64,000 nt of DNA from DASQFI01 sp035633215 (GTDB lineage Bacteria; Acidobacteriota; Vicinamibacteria; Vicinamibacterales; SCN-69-37), in assembly GCA_035633215.1 (NCBI GenBank), contig DASQFI010000062.1, positions 124,001 through 188,000 of the forward strand, in the 5' to 3' direction. Under the pieces are notes generated by a model. That model was not told where the DNA came from and ran no database searches. It worked only from the letters and a program-made list of their open reading frames with translations. A program made the translations under genes and the position numbers. Below are positions 15,458 to 22,724 of the stretch, piece after piece. The stretch's first letter is position 1. Each line of letters begins with the position of its first letter.

Positions 15458-18202
15458 ATGGCCCGTCCTTCCTGGCCCGAGATCGTGAGGCGCCATGCCG
15501 ATGCGAGCGGCGCCGCACGCCTGCCGCTCCACGTCGTCGACGAGCTGTCCGCCCACCTCGAGGATCTCTATCAAGCCGCGCGCGCCCAGGGCGCGAGCGA
15601 GCCCGTCGCGATCGAGCGCGCGATGACGGCGCTGCGTGAATCGCCGCTCGACTCACTCCTCGGCCCCCGGCGGCGGGCGCGTCCACCCGCGCCGCCAGTG
15701 ACCGGATTCCATCAGACCTCGCCCCTTCGGAGTCTTTCGATGCGACACGCCTTCCGCCTCGCGATGCGTCAGTTCACCCGCCACAAGGCATTTGCGTTCG
15801 TCACCGTGCTCGTCCTGGGTCTCTCCACCGGCGCGAGCGTCGCGGTCTACACCGTCGTCGACGCGGTGCTGCTCCGTCCGCTGCCGTACACGGCGCCCGA
15901 CCAGCTCGTCACGCTCTGGGACACGAATCCGGGCCGCGGCCTCGCGCACGAGCCGATGTCGCCGGTCACGTTCATGGACTACCGCGAGCTCGACGCCTTT
16001 GCCGACGCCGCGGGCTGGTGGCGGCCGGACATCAACCTGACCGACCCCGGCCTCGATCCGGTGCGCGTCCGCGCGATCGAAACGAGCGCCAATCTGTTCT
16101 CGCTGCTCGGCGTGTCACCGCAGGTCGGGCCAGGCTTCGCCGCCGGCGGTCCGTTCTTCGATCGCAACCGCATCGCGGTCATCAGCGATCGGCTCTGGCG
16201 CACGCGGTATCAGGCGGATGCGGGACTCATCGGCAAGCAACTCGCGCTGAGCGGCGTGCCGTACACGATCGTCGGCGTCATGCCGCCGCGTTTTCATTTC
16301 CCGGATGACGTGGACGTGTGGCTGCGGCTGCAATGGGACTTCCACCAGCACAGCCGGCAGGCGCACTTCCTCGAGTCGATCGCGCGCCTCGCGCCCGGCG
16401 TCGACGTCGCGCAGGCACGAGTGCAGGTGAAGACGCTCGGTGAGCGACTCGCCAGGGATTTCGCCGCGAGCAACGCCGCCTGGAGCGTGCGCCTCGTGCC
16501 GCTCGTCGAGGAGCAGCTCGGCTACTACCGCGCGGCGCTCATCGTCCTGTTCGGCGCGGTCGGATTGCTGATGGTCATCGGGTGCCTCAATGTCGCGTCG
16601 CTGCTGCTCACGCGCGCGTTGTCCCGTGAGCGCGAAGTCGCGGTGCGGACCGCGCTCGGCGCCGCGCCCCGCCATCTCATCGTGCAGTTGCTCGCGGAGG
16701 CAACCGTGCTCTCGATCGCCGGCGCGCTCGTCGGCGTGATCGCGGCAGCCATCGCGATTCCGGCCATCGTCGCCGCGTCACCCGTGAACATTCCACGCCT
16801 GGACGAGGCGGCGATCAACGTCCGTGTCCTGGGATTCGCGGTCGCGATTGCGACCGGCGCGACGCTGCTCTTCGGGCTGGTACCCGCGCTCGTGCTGATT
16901 CGGCGGCGGTTGACGGCGGATTTGAAGATCTCCGAACGCGGCGCGTCACGCGTCAGCCGGACGCTCTATCAGGGGCTGGTCGTGGGCGAAGTGGCGCTCG
17001 CCTGCGCACTCCTGATCAGTTCGGGGCTGCTCGTTCGAACCGTCGGCCGGATGACCAGCGTTCCGACGGGGGTCCACACGCCACACGCGGTGACGACTCG
17101 TATCCAGCTTTCGGGTCAGGCCTACACGGACTGGAGCACCGTCGCCAACGTGCATGGCGCGATCCTGGACGGCGTCCGCGCGCGCCCGGGCGTGCGCGCG
17201 GCCGGCGCGGCCAACTTTCTGCCCTTCGAGGTCGGCTGGCGCATGCCGCTCGTCCTGGAGGGCGAAACGGCGGCCGCGGGCGAGCAGGTGCAGGCCCAGA
17301 ACCAGAGCGTGACGGACGGCTACTTCGAGGCCATCGGCGCCACCCGCATGGCCGGCCGGTTCTTCACGCCACAGGACCACTCGAGTGCGGCGCCGGTCGT
17401 GGTCGTCAATGAGACGCTGGCGCGCCGGTTCCCCGGTCCCATCGTCGGGCGGTATCTCGTCTCAACGTCGCGCGGGATCGGGCCGCTCGGCTGGAACCTG
17501 ATGATGCCGCCGCTGCCGCCGGTTCCCCCGGGAGCGACGCGCGGTCCGGTGCCCCCGACCCCCATCCGCTTCGAAATCGTCGGGGTCGTGGCCGACGTGC
17601 GCAATGTGCCGATCGCGCAGCCGGTGGAGGCCGCGGTCTATTACTCGGCGAGACAGTACCCGTTCCGCGCGATGTTCCTGACCGTCTTGGGTCCGGACCT
17701 GCCGAGCTCGGTCGCGGCGATGCAGGCCGGGCTGCGCCAGGCCGCACCGGGCATCCCGCTCGGCGAAACGACGACGCTCGTGGATCGGTTCCGTTCGATC
17801 GCCGCCGAGCCTCGGTTGCTGATGACGCTGCTCGTCTTCTTCGCGGTGCTGGCCGCGGTGCTTGCGGCGCTGGGGGTGTACGGGCTTTTCTCCTGGTCGG
17901 TCGCCCTGCGGCGGCGCGAGCTGGCGATACGTCTCACGCTCGGCGCCCGGCCGGCGTCCGTCGGCGCGGTCGTGCTGCGTCAGGGCGCGCTCTTGATCTG
18001 CGTCGGGCTGGTCGCCGGCTGGGTGGTGGTCCGCCTCGCCGAACGCCTGCTGGTCCGCGTCCTGTTCGACGTCTCGCCCGGCGACATCTCCTCCACGGCG
18101 CTCGCCGCCGGCCTGCTGCTCACCGCCTCCGTCCTGGCCTGCGTGCCCCCCGCGATCCGGGCGATGAGAGTGGATCCGGTAGAGGGATTGAGAGTGGAAT
18201 GA
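15458..18202 (+). CDS. ADOP-type MacB/FtsX permease
   Basis: A 914-residue acidobacterial duplicated orphan permease. An N-terminal cytoplasmic helical segment (LHVVDELSAHLEDLY, up to about residue 85) precedes two MacB-type units, each with a periplasmic domain and FtsX transmembrane helices. TM1 is near 105-125 (FVTVLVLGLSTGAS). The first FtsX block is near 360-480 (LLMVIGCLNVASLLLTRA, REVAVRTALGA) and the final block near 785-905 (ALGVYGLFSWSVALRRRELA). No nucleotide-binding domain exists in the protein or nearby. Family members are thought to act in envelope transport or mechanotransmission like MacB, but their partner ATPase is unknown. Cotranscribed with the PadR gene. Confidence 0.9.
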   Translation: MARPSWPEIVRRHADASGAARLPLHVVDELSAHLEDLYQAARAQGASEPVAIERAMTALRESPLDSLLGPRRRARPPAPPVTGFHQTSPLRSLSMRHAFRLAMRQFTRHKAFAFVTVLVLGLSTGASVAVYTVVDAVLLRPLPYTAPDQLVTLWDTNPGRGLAHEPMSPVTFMDYRELDAFADAAGWWRPDINLTDPGLDPVRVRAIETSANLFSLLGVSPQVGPGFAAGGPFFDRNRIAVISDRLWRTRYQADAGLIGKQLALSGVPYTIVGVMPPRFHFPDDVDVWLRLQWDFHQHSRQAHFLESIARLAPGVDVAQARVQVKTLGERLARDFAASNAAWSVRLVPLVEEQLGYYRAALIVLFGAVGLLMVIGCLNVASLLLTRALSREREVAVRTALGAAPRHLIVQLLAEATVLSIAGALVGVIAAAIAIPAIVAASPVNIPRLDEAAINVRVLGFAVAIATGATLLFGLVPALVLIRRRLTADLKISERGASRVSRTLYQGLVVGEVALACALLISSGLLVRTVGRMTSVPTGVHTPHAVTTRIQLSGQAYTDWSTVANVHGAILDGVRARPGVRAAGAANFLPFEVGWRMPLVLEGETAAAGEQVQAQNQSVTDGYFEAIGATRMAGRFFTPQDHSSAAPVVVVNETLARRFPGPIVGRYLVSTSRGIGPLGWNLMMPPLPPVPPGATRGPVPPTPIRFEIVGVVADVRNVPIAQPVEAAVYYSARQYPFRAMFLTVLGPDLPSSVAAMQAGLRQAAPGIPLGETTTLVDRFRSIAAEPRLLMTLLVFFAVLAAVLAALGVYGLFSWSVALRRRELAIRLTLGARPASVGAVVLRQGALLICVGLVAGWVVVRLAERLLVRVLFDVSPGDISSTALAAGLLLTASVLACVPPAIRAMRVDPVEGLRVE

Positions 18203-18371
18203 AGAATCGATCAATCGCTCTATCGATCTATCGCTCTATTGAAGAACTCTCGCGTTTACGCGCGGCTTCGATTACCCGAGACGTTCCCGGCCTGGAAAAC
18301 GAATGCCGGGGCGTCAGCCCCGGCCAGGTTCTTCAATAGAGCGATAGATCGATAGAGCGATCGAACAATTC
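18203..18371. repeat. Inverted octamer-repeat foldback E (unit CGATCTAT/CGCTCTAT)
   Basis: Left arm 18203-18247 and right arm 18328-18371 share a perfect complementary core of over 30 nt made of alternating CGATCTAT and CGCTCTAT units, ending CTATTGAAGAAC. The loop carries CGCGTTTACGCG and a GCCGGGGCGTCAGCCCCGGC hairpin. It starts at the first base after the ADOP stop codon. With foldback F it fills most of the 500-nt space between convergent genes 15458-18202 and 18703-20883. Confidence 0.85.
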
Positions 18372-18394
18372 ATCCGACAGGGCCCTCGTCCATT

Positions 18395-18411
18395 GACACC
18401 AACTCGGTGTC
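18395..18411. promoter_or_regulatory. Orphan operator-like dyad GACACC-N5-GGTGTC
   Basis: The perfect 6-nt dyad GACACC-AACTC-GGTGTC overlaps a TTGACA (18393-18398). It sits between the two foldbacks with no convincing gene downstream; the 18420-18540 stretch translates to nothing I recognise. It resembles in style the dyads at PadR promoters in this window, so it could be the relic of a lost PadR unit or a small-RNA promoter. No good -10 box is seen at normal spacing. Confidence 0.35.
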
Positions 18412-18540
18412 TAACTCTTCCAGCCGGACGACAGTTCACGCGCGGCGTTTTGCAGCCAGCCTGCTACTCGGGCCTGCTGCCACAGGCCCAGTCCGCCCGC
18501 CGAGCGGCGCGACTTCGTCCGGCCCCAGGTACATCTCTGG

Positions 18541-18699
18541 CATTGAACGATCGATCTATCGCTCTATCGATCTATATGAAACACACTCGCGCTTCGCGCG
18601 ACTCTGATTCTGTCTCAGCCTGAAAAAACAGAGGCCGGGGCGACAGCCCCGGCCGTGTTCTTCAATAGATCGATAGAGCGATAGATCGATTGAACGATC
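18541..18699. repeat. Inverted octamer-repeat foldback F (same family as E)
   Basis: Left arm 18541-18584 and right arm 18655-18699 are complementary, using the same CGATCTAT/CGCTCTAT units as foldback E in a different order. The loop again has a CGCG...CGCG microhairpin (CGCGCTTCGCGCG) and a GGCCGGGGCGACAGCCCCGGCC hairpin. The right arm ends 3 nt from the stop of the minus-strand glutamine synthetase gene. Confidence 0.85.
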
Positions 18700-18702
18700 T
18701 TT

Positions 18703-20883
18703 TCACTTGATAAATAGCATTTCTCTGTACGTCGGCAGCGGCCACAGCTCGTGCGGCACGACGAGCTCGACCTGGTCGCCGGTCTCGCGCAGCGCGGTCA
18801 TGGCGGGCACGACGGTATCTCGCATGAACTTCGCGTGCTTTTCCGCCGACGGCGCGTGCTCGTCGAGCGCGTCGGCCAGCCGGTCGGTGCGCTGTCTCAG
18901 CTCGTCGACGAGCCCGCTCACGCGGTCGAGCAGCCGTTTGGCTTCCTTGACCGTGCCGCCCGCGTTCTTGACGGCGGCCACCGACTCGCCGACGTCTTTC
19001 TGGTACTTCAGCACGGCCGGCAGGATGTACCGGTTGGCCATCAGCACCATCAGCTGCGCCTCGACGTTCACGGTTTTCACGTACGTCTCGACGGCGACCT
19101 CGAACCGGGCGTGCAGCTCGCGCGCGTTCAGGACCTTGTACTTCTCGAAGATCTTGACGACGTCGGTTTTGGTCAGCTCGGGCAGCGCGTCCACGGTGTT
19201 GGTGTGGTTCAGGAGGCCGCGCTTGGCGGCGTCCTTGCGCCAGGCGTCTGCGTAGTTGTTGCCGTTGAAGATGATCCGCTTGTTCTCCTTGAACATCTTC
19301 GGCAGCAGCGCCTTCACGGCCTGGTCGAGCGACTTCTTCGACTTGACGGCCGTCTCGAGCTCGGTCGCGACGTAGTCGAGCGCCTCGGTCATCGCCACAT
19401 TGAGGGCGATGTTCGGGAACGCGATGCTCTGGTTGGCTGATACCGCGCGGAACTCGAACTTGTTCCCGGTGAACGCGAGCGGACTCGTGCGGTTCCGGTC
19501 GCCGGCATCGCGCGGGAGCTTCGGCAGCACCGACACGCCCGTGTCGAGGATGCCGCCGCTCTTCGTGCGCTTGGCGCCGCCCTTCTCGATCTGCTCGAAG
19601 ATGTCGGTCAGCATGTCGCCGAGGAAGACCGAGATGATCGCCGGCGGCGCCTCGTTCGCGCCGAGCCGATGGTCGTTGCCGGCGCTGGCGATCGACATCC
19701 GCAGCAGGCCCTGCCACTTGTTCACGGCCCGGAGCATGGCGGTGCAGAAGACCAGGAACTGGATGTTCTCGTGCGGCGTGTCGCCCGGGCTGAACAGGTT
19801 GTTGCCCAGGTCGTCGCTCATGCTCCAGTTCAGGTGCTTGCCGCTGCCGTTGACGCCGGCGAACGGCTTCTCGTGCATCAGGCACGTCAGGCCGTACTTC
19901 GGCGCGATCCGCTTCATCGTCTCCATCGTCATCATCTGGTGATCGGTGGCGACGTTGGCGTTCTCGAAGATCGGCGCGAGTTCGTACTGGCTCGGCGCCA
20001 CTTCGTTGTGACGCGTCTTGACGGGCACGCCGACTTTGTAGAGCTCGTTCTCGACGTCCTGCATGAACGCGAGCACGCGATCGGGAATCGAGCCGAAGTA
20101 CTGATCCTCGAGCTCCTGCCCCTTCGGCGGCCTGGCGCCGAACAGCGTGCGGCCGGCGTTGATGAGATCGGGACGCGCGAAGTAGAAGTTGCGGTCGATG
20201 AGGAAGTACTCCTGCTCGGGCCCGCAGGTCGTCCCGACGCGCTCGGCGCGCGACCCGAACAGGCGGAGGATGCGGATCGCCTGCCTGGAGAGCGCCTCAA
20301 TCGAGCGCAGGAGCGGCGTTTTCTTGTCGAGCGACTCGCCGGTCCAGCTCACGAACGCGGTCGGAATGACGAGCGTCGTGCCGTTCTGCGAGGTCAGGAG
20401 CCACGGCGGGCTCGTCGGGTCCCAGGCCGTGTAGCCGCGCGCTTCGAAGGTGGAGCGCATGCCGCCCGACGGGAAGCTCGACGCATCCGGCTCGCCTTTG
20501 ATCAGTTCCTTGCCGCTGAATTCAGCGACGGCGCGTCCGCCGTCGTTCGACGGCACGATGAACGAGTCGTGCTTCTCGGCGGTGATCCCCGTCATCGGCT
20601 GGAACCAGTGCGTGTAGTGCGTCGCGCCGTGCTCGAACGCCCAGTCCTTCATGGCCGACGCGATGATGTCGGCGGCGGACGCGTCGAGCGGCTCGCCATG
20701 CGTCATCGTCCGTCGGAGCGCCTTGTAGACATCGCGCGGCAGGCGGCGTCGCTGGACCTCGTCATTGAAGGTCAGCGAGCCAAAAATGTCGGTGGCTTTG
20801 GGCCGCGGGGAGGCCGTTTTCCCAGCGGCTTTTCCCCATTCGATGATGTCTTTGGTGGCGTCTTGGAGCGCTGACGAAGCCAT
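18703..20883 (-). CDS. glnN: Glutamine synthetase type III
   Basis: A 726-residue GSIII, the large form of ATP-dependent glutamate-ammonia ligase. Residues MTHGEPLDA, HYTHWFQPMTG, GPEQEYFLID, FSPGDTPHENIQFLVF and the catalytic segment SAGNDHRLGANEAPPA are visible. The GSIII-specific C-terminal domain follows to LWPLPTYREMLFIK. Length matches GlnN of Bacteroides and cyanobacteria (about 720). ATG at 20883 is chosen because AGGAAGGAAG precedes it; 24 in-frame codons upstream read as leader. The gene stands alone; no glnB, amt or ntr genes are adjacent. A GSIII outside Bacteroidota and Cyanobacteria is found in several soil phyla, Acidobacteriota included. Confidence 0.92.
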   Translation of the reverse strand: MASSALQDATKDIIEWGKAAGKTASPRPKATDIFGSLTFNDEVQRRRLPRDVYKALRRTMTHGEPLDASAADIIASAMKDWAFEHGATHYTHWFQPMTGITAEKHDSFIVPSNDGGRAVAEFSGKELIKGEPDASSFPSGGMRSTFEARGYTAWDPTSPPWLLTSQNGTTLVIPTAFVSWTGESLDKKTPLLRSIEALSRQAIRILRLFGSRAERVGTTCGPEQEYFLIDRNFYFARPDLINAGRTLFGARPPKGQELEDQYFGSIPDRVLAFMQDVENELYKVGVPVKTRHNEVAPSQYELAPIFENANVATDHQMMTMETMKRIAPKYGLTCLMHEKPFAGVNGSGKHLNWSMSDDLGNNLFSPGDTPHENIQFLVFCTAMLRAVNKWQGLLRMSIASAGNDHRLGANEAPPAIISVFLGDMLTDIFEQIEKGGAKRTKSGGILDTGVSVLPKLPRDAGDRNRTSPLAFTGNKFEFRAVSANQSIAFPNIALNVAMTEALDYVATELETAVKSKKSLDQAVKALLPKMFKENKRIIFNGNNYADAWRKDAAKRGLLNHTNTVDALPELTKTDVVKIFEKYKVLNARELHARFEVAVETYVKTVNVEAQLMVLMANRYILPAVLKYQKDVGESVAAVKNAGGTVKEAKRLLDRVSGLVDELRQRTDRLADALDEHAPSAEKHAKFMRDTVVPAMTALRETGDQVELVVPHELWPLPTYREMLFIK

Positions 20884-21130
20884 AGCGGGAGCTTCCTTCC
20901 TATGAAAGAGATTCACAAATTTGCCGTGGTGAAAAAGTCCCGGGCGAGATGCCAAAGGCGGGACTTCTTATTGTCCATAAAAAACGTCAAAAGTAAAGGC
21001 TCAAGACGTGTTTCTGTCGCAGAAGTACGGTGCTGCCACAGAAGTAGTGACGGCAGTTTGCGTAGAGAAGTCGGGTGCGGTTCAACCACGAGCTTACGAT
21101 TTCGCGGTGCGTTCTCGAGATAGTCATGAG
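20884..21130. other. Gene-free leader region of glnN with GAAGTACGG repeats
   Basis: No gene is supported here. It should hold the minus-strand glnN promoter; the ribosome binding site is at about 20890-20900. Two imperfect direct repeats of about 19 nt (GCAGAAGTACGGTGCTGCC, then ACAGAAGTAGTGACGG) lie at about 21019-21055. They match the unit at 25008-25121. Confidence 0.4.
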
Positions 21131-21365
21131 CCGAGGTCCGGTTCGGCCGTGAGGTGCGACGGTCTGTGGCCTCCGGGACGTGGCGCTCGAACCCGCGGCC
21201 TCTGTCCGCTCGGATTGCGATCTGCCGCTGACCGCGCCGCTCCGCACACGGCGGAGTTCGGCGCGGGCAATCCTTCGCTCCCGTCGGCGCGGGTTCGACC
21301 CGTCGCTCATCGCGCCAGTCCAAGTCGGCCGCAGACCGTCGCACCTCAAGGCCGAACCGCATGCC
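21131..21365 (-). repeat. Large foldback element with conserved core, copy 1 (minus orientation)
   Basis: Terminal arms of about 32 nt (GGTTCGGCCNTGAGGTGCGA...GGCC) close a core of about 155 nt. On the minus strand the core contains GGATTGCCCGCGCC, a CTCCGCCG-TGTG-CGGAG hairpin, GGCGCGG...GCAATCC and GCGGGTTC, which pair in nested fashion (GAACCCGC with GCGGGTTC, GGATTGC with GCAATCC). The core is about 85 percent identical to copy 2, which lies inverted 110 nt away. Reading frames through it are low-complexity Arg-rich strings and unlikely to be genes. Confidence 0.75.
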
Positions 21366-21474
21366 TTGACGAGACGCTCCCGCTTGTCGCGCACCGACTC
21401 CAGGTTCACCGGGGACCACTCCCAACTGATGTCGCGAGTGTGATCGTTCGTCGGATGACGCGGCGGTGCATTGT

Positions 21475-21820
21475 CACTCGGTTCGGCCCCGAGGTGAGAC
21501 GTTGCGGCCGAGGGGTGCCGCGAGACATTGACCCTCGAAGCCTTGGGTGCCGTTCGCGGCCGACCTGGACTGACGCGATGAGCGTTAGTACGAACCTGCG
21601 CCGCAGGAAGCGAGGATTGCCCGCGCCAAGCTCTGCCGTGTGCGGAGTGGCGCGGTGAGCGTCAGAAAGCAATCCGAGCGCACGGAGGCAGCGGGTTCGA
21701 GCGTCACGTCCACGGAGGCTCGCGAACCGGCACCACAAGGCTTCGAGGGTCTGCGAGCGGCAGCTTTCCCGAGGCCGCGCGGGCGTCTACCTCGGGCCGA
21801 ACCGGACCTCGGCTTGTGAG
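21475..21820 (+). repeat. Large foldback element with conserved core, copy 2 (plus orientation)
   Basis: Outer arms (GGTTCGGCCCCGAGGTGAGACG and its partner near 21790-21812) and inner arms (GACCCTCGAAGCCTTGGGTG at about 21530, partner at about 21728-21750) close the same core as copy 1. The core runs from GGACTGACGCGATGAGCG through GGATTGCCCGCGCC to GCGGGTTCGAGCGTCACGTC. The inner arm sequence differs completely from copy 1 but is again self-complementary. The element lies just downstream of the ThuA-domain gene, whose stop is at 21832. Confidence 0.75.
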
Positions 21821-21831
21821 TGAGACCAGAC

Positions 21832-22665
21832 CTACCGCTTTCCAACCCAGTTGATCGCGCCACGCATGTGCGTCTGGAAGCGTGTGTCTTGCCATGTCGC
21901 GTCATGGTGCCCGAGCGCCGTGTAGAACGCCCGGCCCGACCCGAAGCTGTGTGACCACGCCAATGGATAATCACCCGTCGTTCCCACCGAGGCGGCATCG
22001 AGTGAAAGCAGTACGTGCACGCGCGACCGTGGATTCTCGCGGAACGTATAGTACTCCTCGTTCAGCCGGAAGGTCGCACCGAACGCGCGCGTCGCGGGGT
22101 GATCGCGGTCTTCGACGTTGACCGTCGCCTCCTGGGACCACGGGTGTCCGTTGAAGTAGGCGCCGACGAGCCGGCCGTAGTCGGCCCACTCGTAGAGCGT
22201 GTCGGTCGCGCTGTGGGCACCGATGAACCCGCCGCCGTTTTCGACGAAGCTCACGATGGCCGCTTTCTGACCGGCATCGAACGGCAATTCGCCCGTCGTG
22301 AGAATGAACGCCAGCACGTCGACGTTGGCCAAGCGCGCCGCGGTAATCTGCGAGACGTCCTCGGTCGCCGTGATCGTGAACTCGCCCGTGCGGCTTCCGA
22401 GCGACGTGAGCGTCTGACGCGCCGTCTCGATCGACCCGTGCCGGAATCCGGTGGTCGCCGTGAGCATGAGCACACGGAGCGGCGGAACCGAGGGCGTCGG
22501 TTGGGGAACGAACGGGCCGAGTCCGTCAGGCGGCGTGTCTTCCCGCCCGCCCCCACAAGCCACGGCCAGCACGAGCACGAGGACCAGACCTCGGGGGTCA
22601 TTTCCTGATGCGGTTCTCAAGCGGAAATGACCCCCGAGGTCTTTGACATAAGCCCCAGTCCCCAT
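21832..22665 (-). CDS. ThuA-domain lipoprotein
   Basis: A 277-residue protein: hydrophobic VLVLVLAVAC with lipobox-like LAVAC, then a ThuA-like (trehalose-utilisation, class I glutamine-amidotransferase-like fold) domain. Hallmarks are RVLMLTATTGFRHGSI, VLAFILTTGELPFDA, FVENGGGFIGAHSATDT, YFNGHPWSQEATVNVEDRDH, EEYYTFRENPR, PLAWSHSFGSGRAFYTALGH and INWVGKR. ThuA-like domains are found in secreted sugar-related proteins; activity is not well defined. The first 25 residues from the ATG at 22665 are encoded by a palindromic repeat (22587-22641), so the native start may have been a later GTG or TTG, or the insert became the leader. Confidence 0.82.
   Translation of the reverse strand: MGTGAYVKDLGGHFRLRTASGNDPRGLVLVLVLAVACGGGREDTPPDGLGPFVPQPTPSVPPLRVLMLTATTGFRHGSIETARQTLTSLGSRTGEFTITATEDVSQITAARLANVDVLAFILTTGELPFDAGQKAAIVSFVENGGGFIGAHSATDTLYEWADYGRLVGAYFNGHPWSQEATVNVEDRDHPATRAFGATFRLNEEYYTFRENPRSRVHVLLSLDAASVGTTGDYPLAWSHSFGSGRAFYTALGHHDATWQDTRFQTHMRGAINWVGKR
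22587..22641. repeat. REP-like palindrome at the 5' end of the ThuA gene
   Basis: GACCTCGGGGGTCATTTCC (22587-22605) pairs with GGAAATGACCCCCGAGGTC (22623-22641) around a 17-nt loop. It overlaps the N-terminal codons of the ThuA-domain gene. A half copy lies at about 4991-5004. Confidence 0.75.
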
Positions 22666-22724
22666 GGTAACGCCGTCTCCGGGTGACGGCTCTTGGCTTA
22701 CAATCGCCGGCACCGGAGAAACCC

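Noticed and set aside
18407..18607. Short plus-strand frame after the orphan dyad
   Set aside because: No recognisable domain, and its end runs into a foldback arm; no ribosome binding site.
20886..20940. Sigma-54 promoter for glnN
   Set aside because: A TGGCAT occurs on the minus strand but the required GC at correct spacing is absent.
20913..21425. Minus-strand 170-codon frame through the large foldback as a small protein gene
   Set aside because: Arg-rich low-complexity translation; homology with copy 2 breaks frame while base-pairing is kept, which favours a structured nucleic acid over a protein.
21131..21820. Insertion sequence with degraded transposase
   Set aside because: No transposase-like residues in any frame; homology is confined to a self-complementary core and arms.
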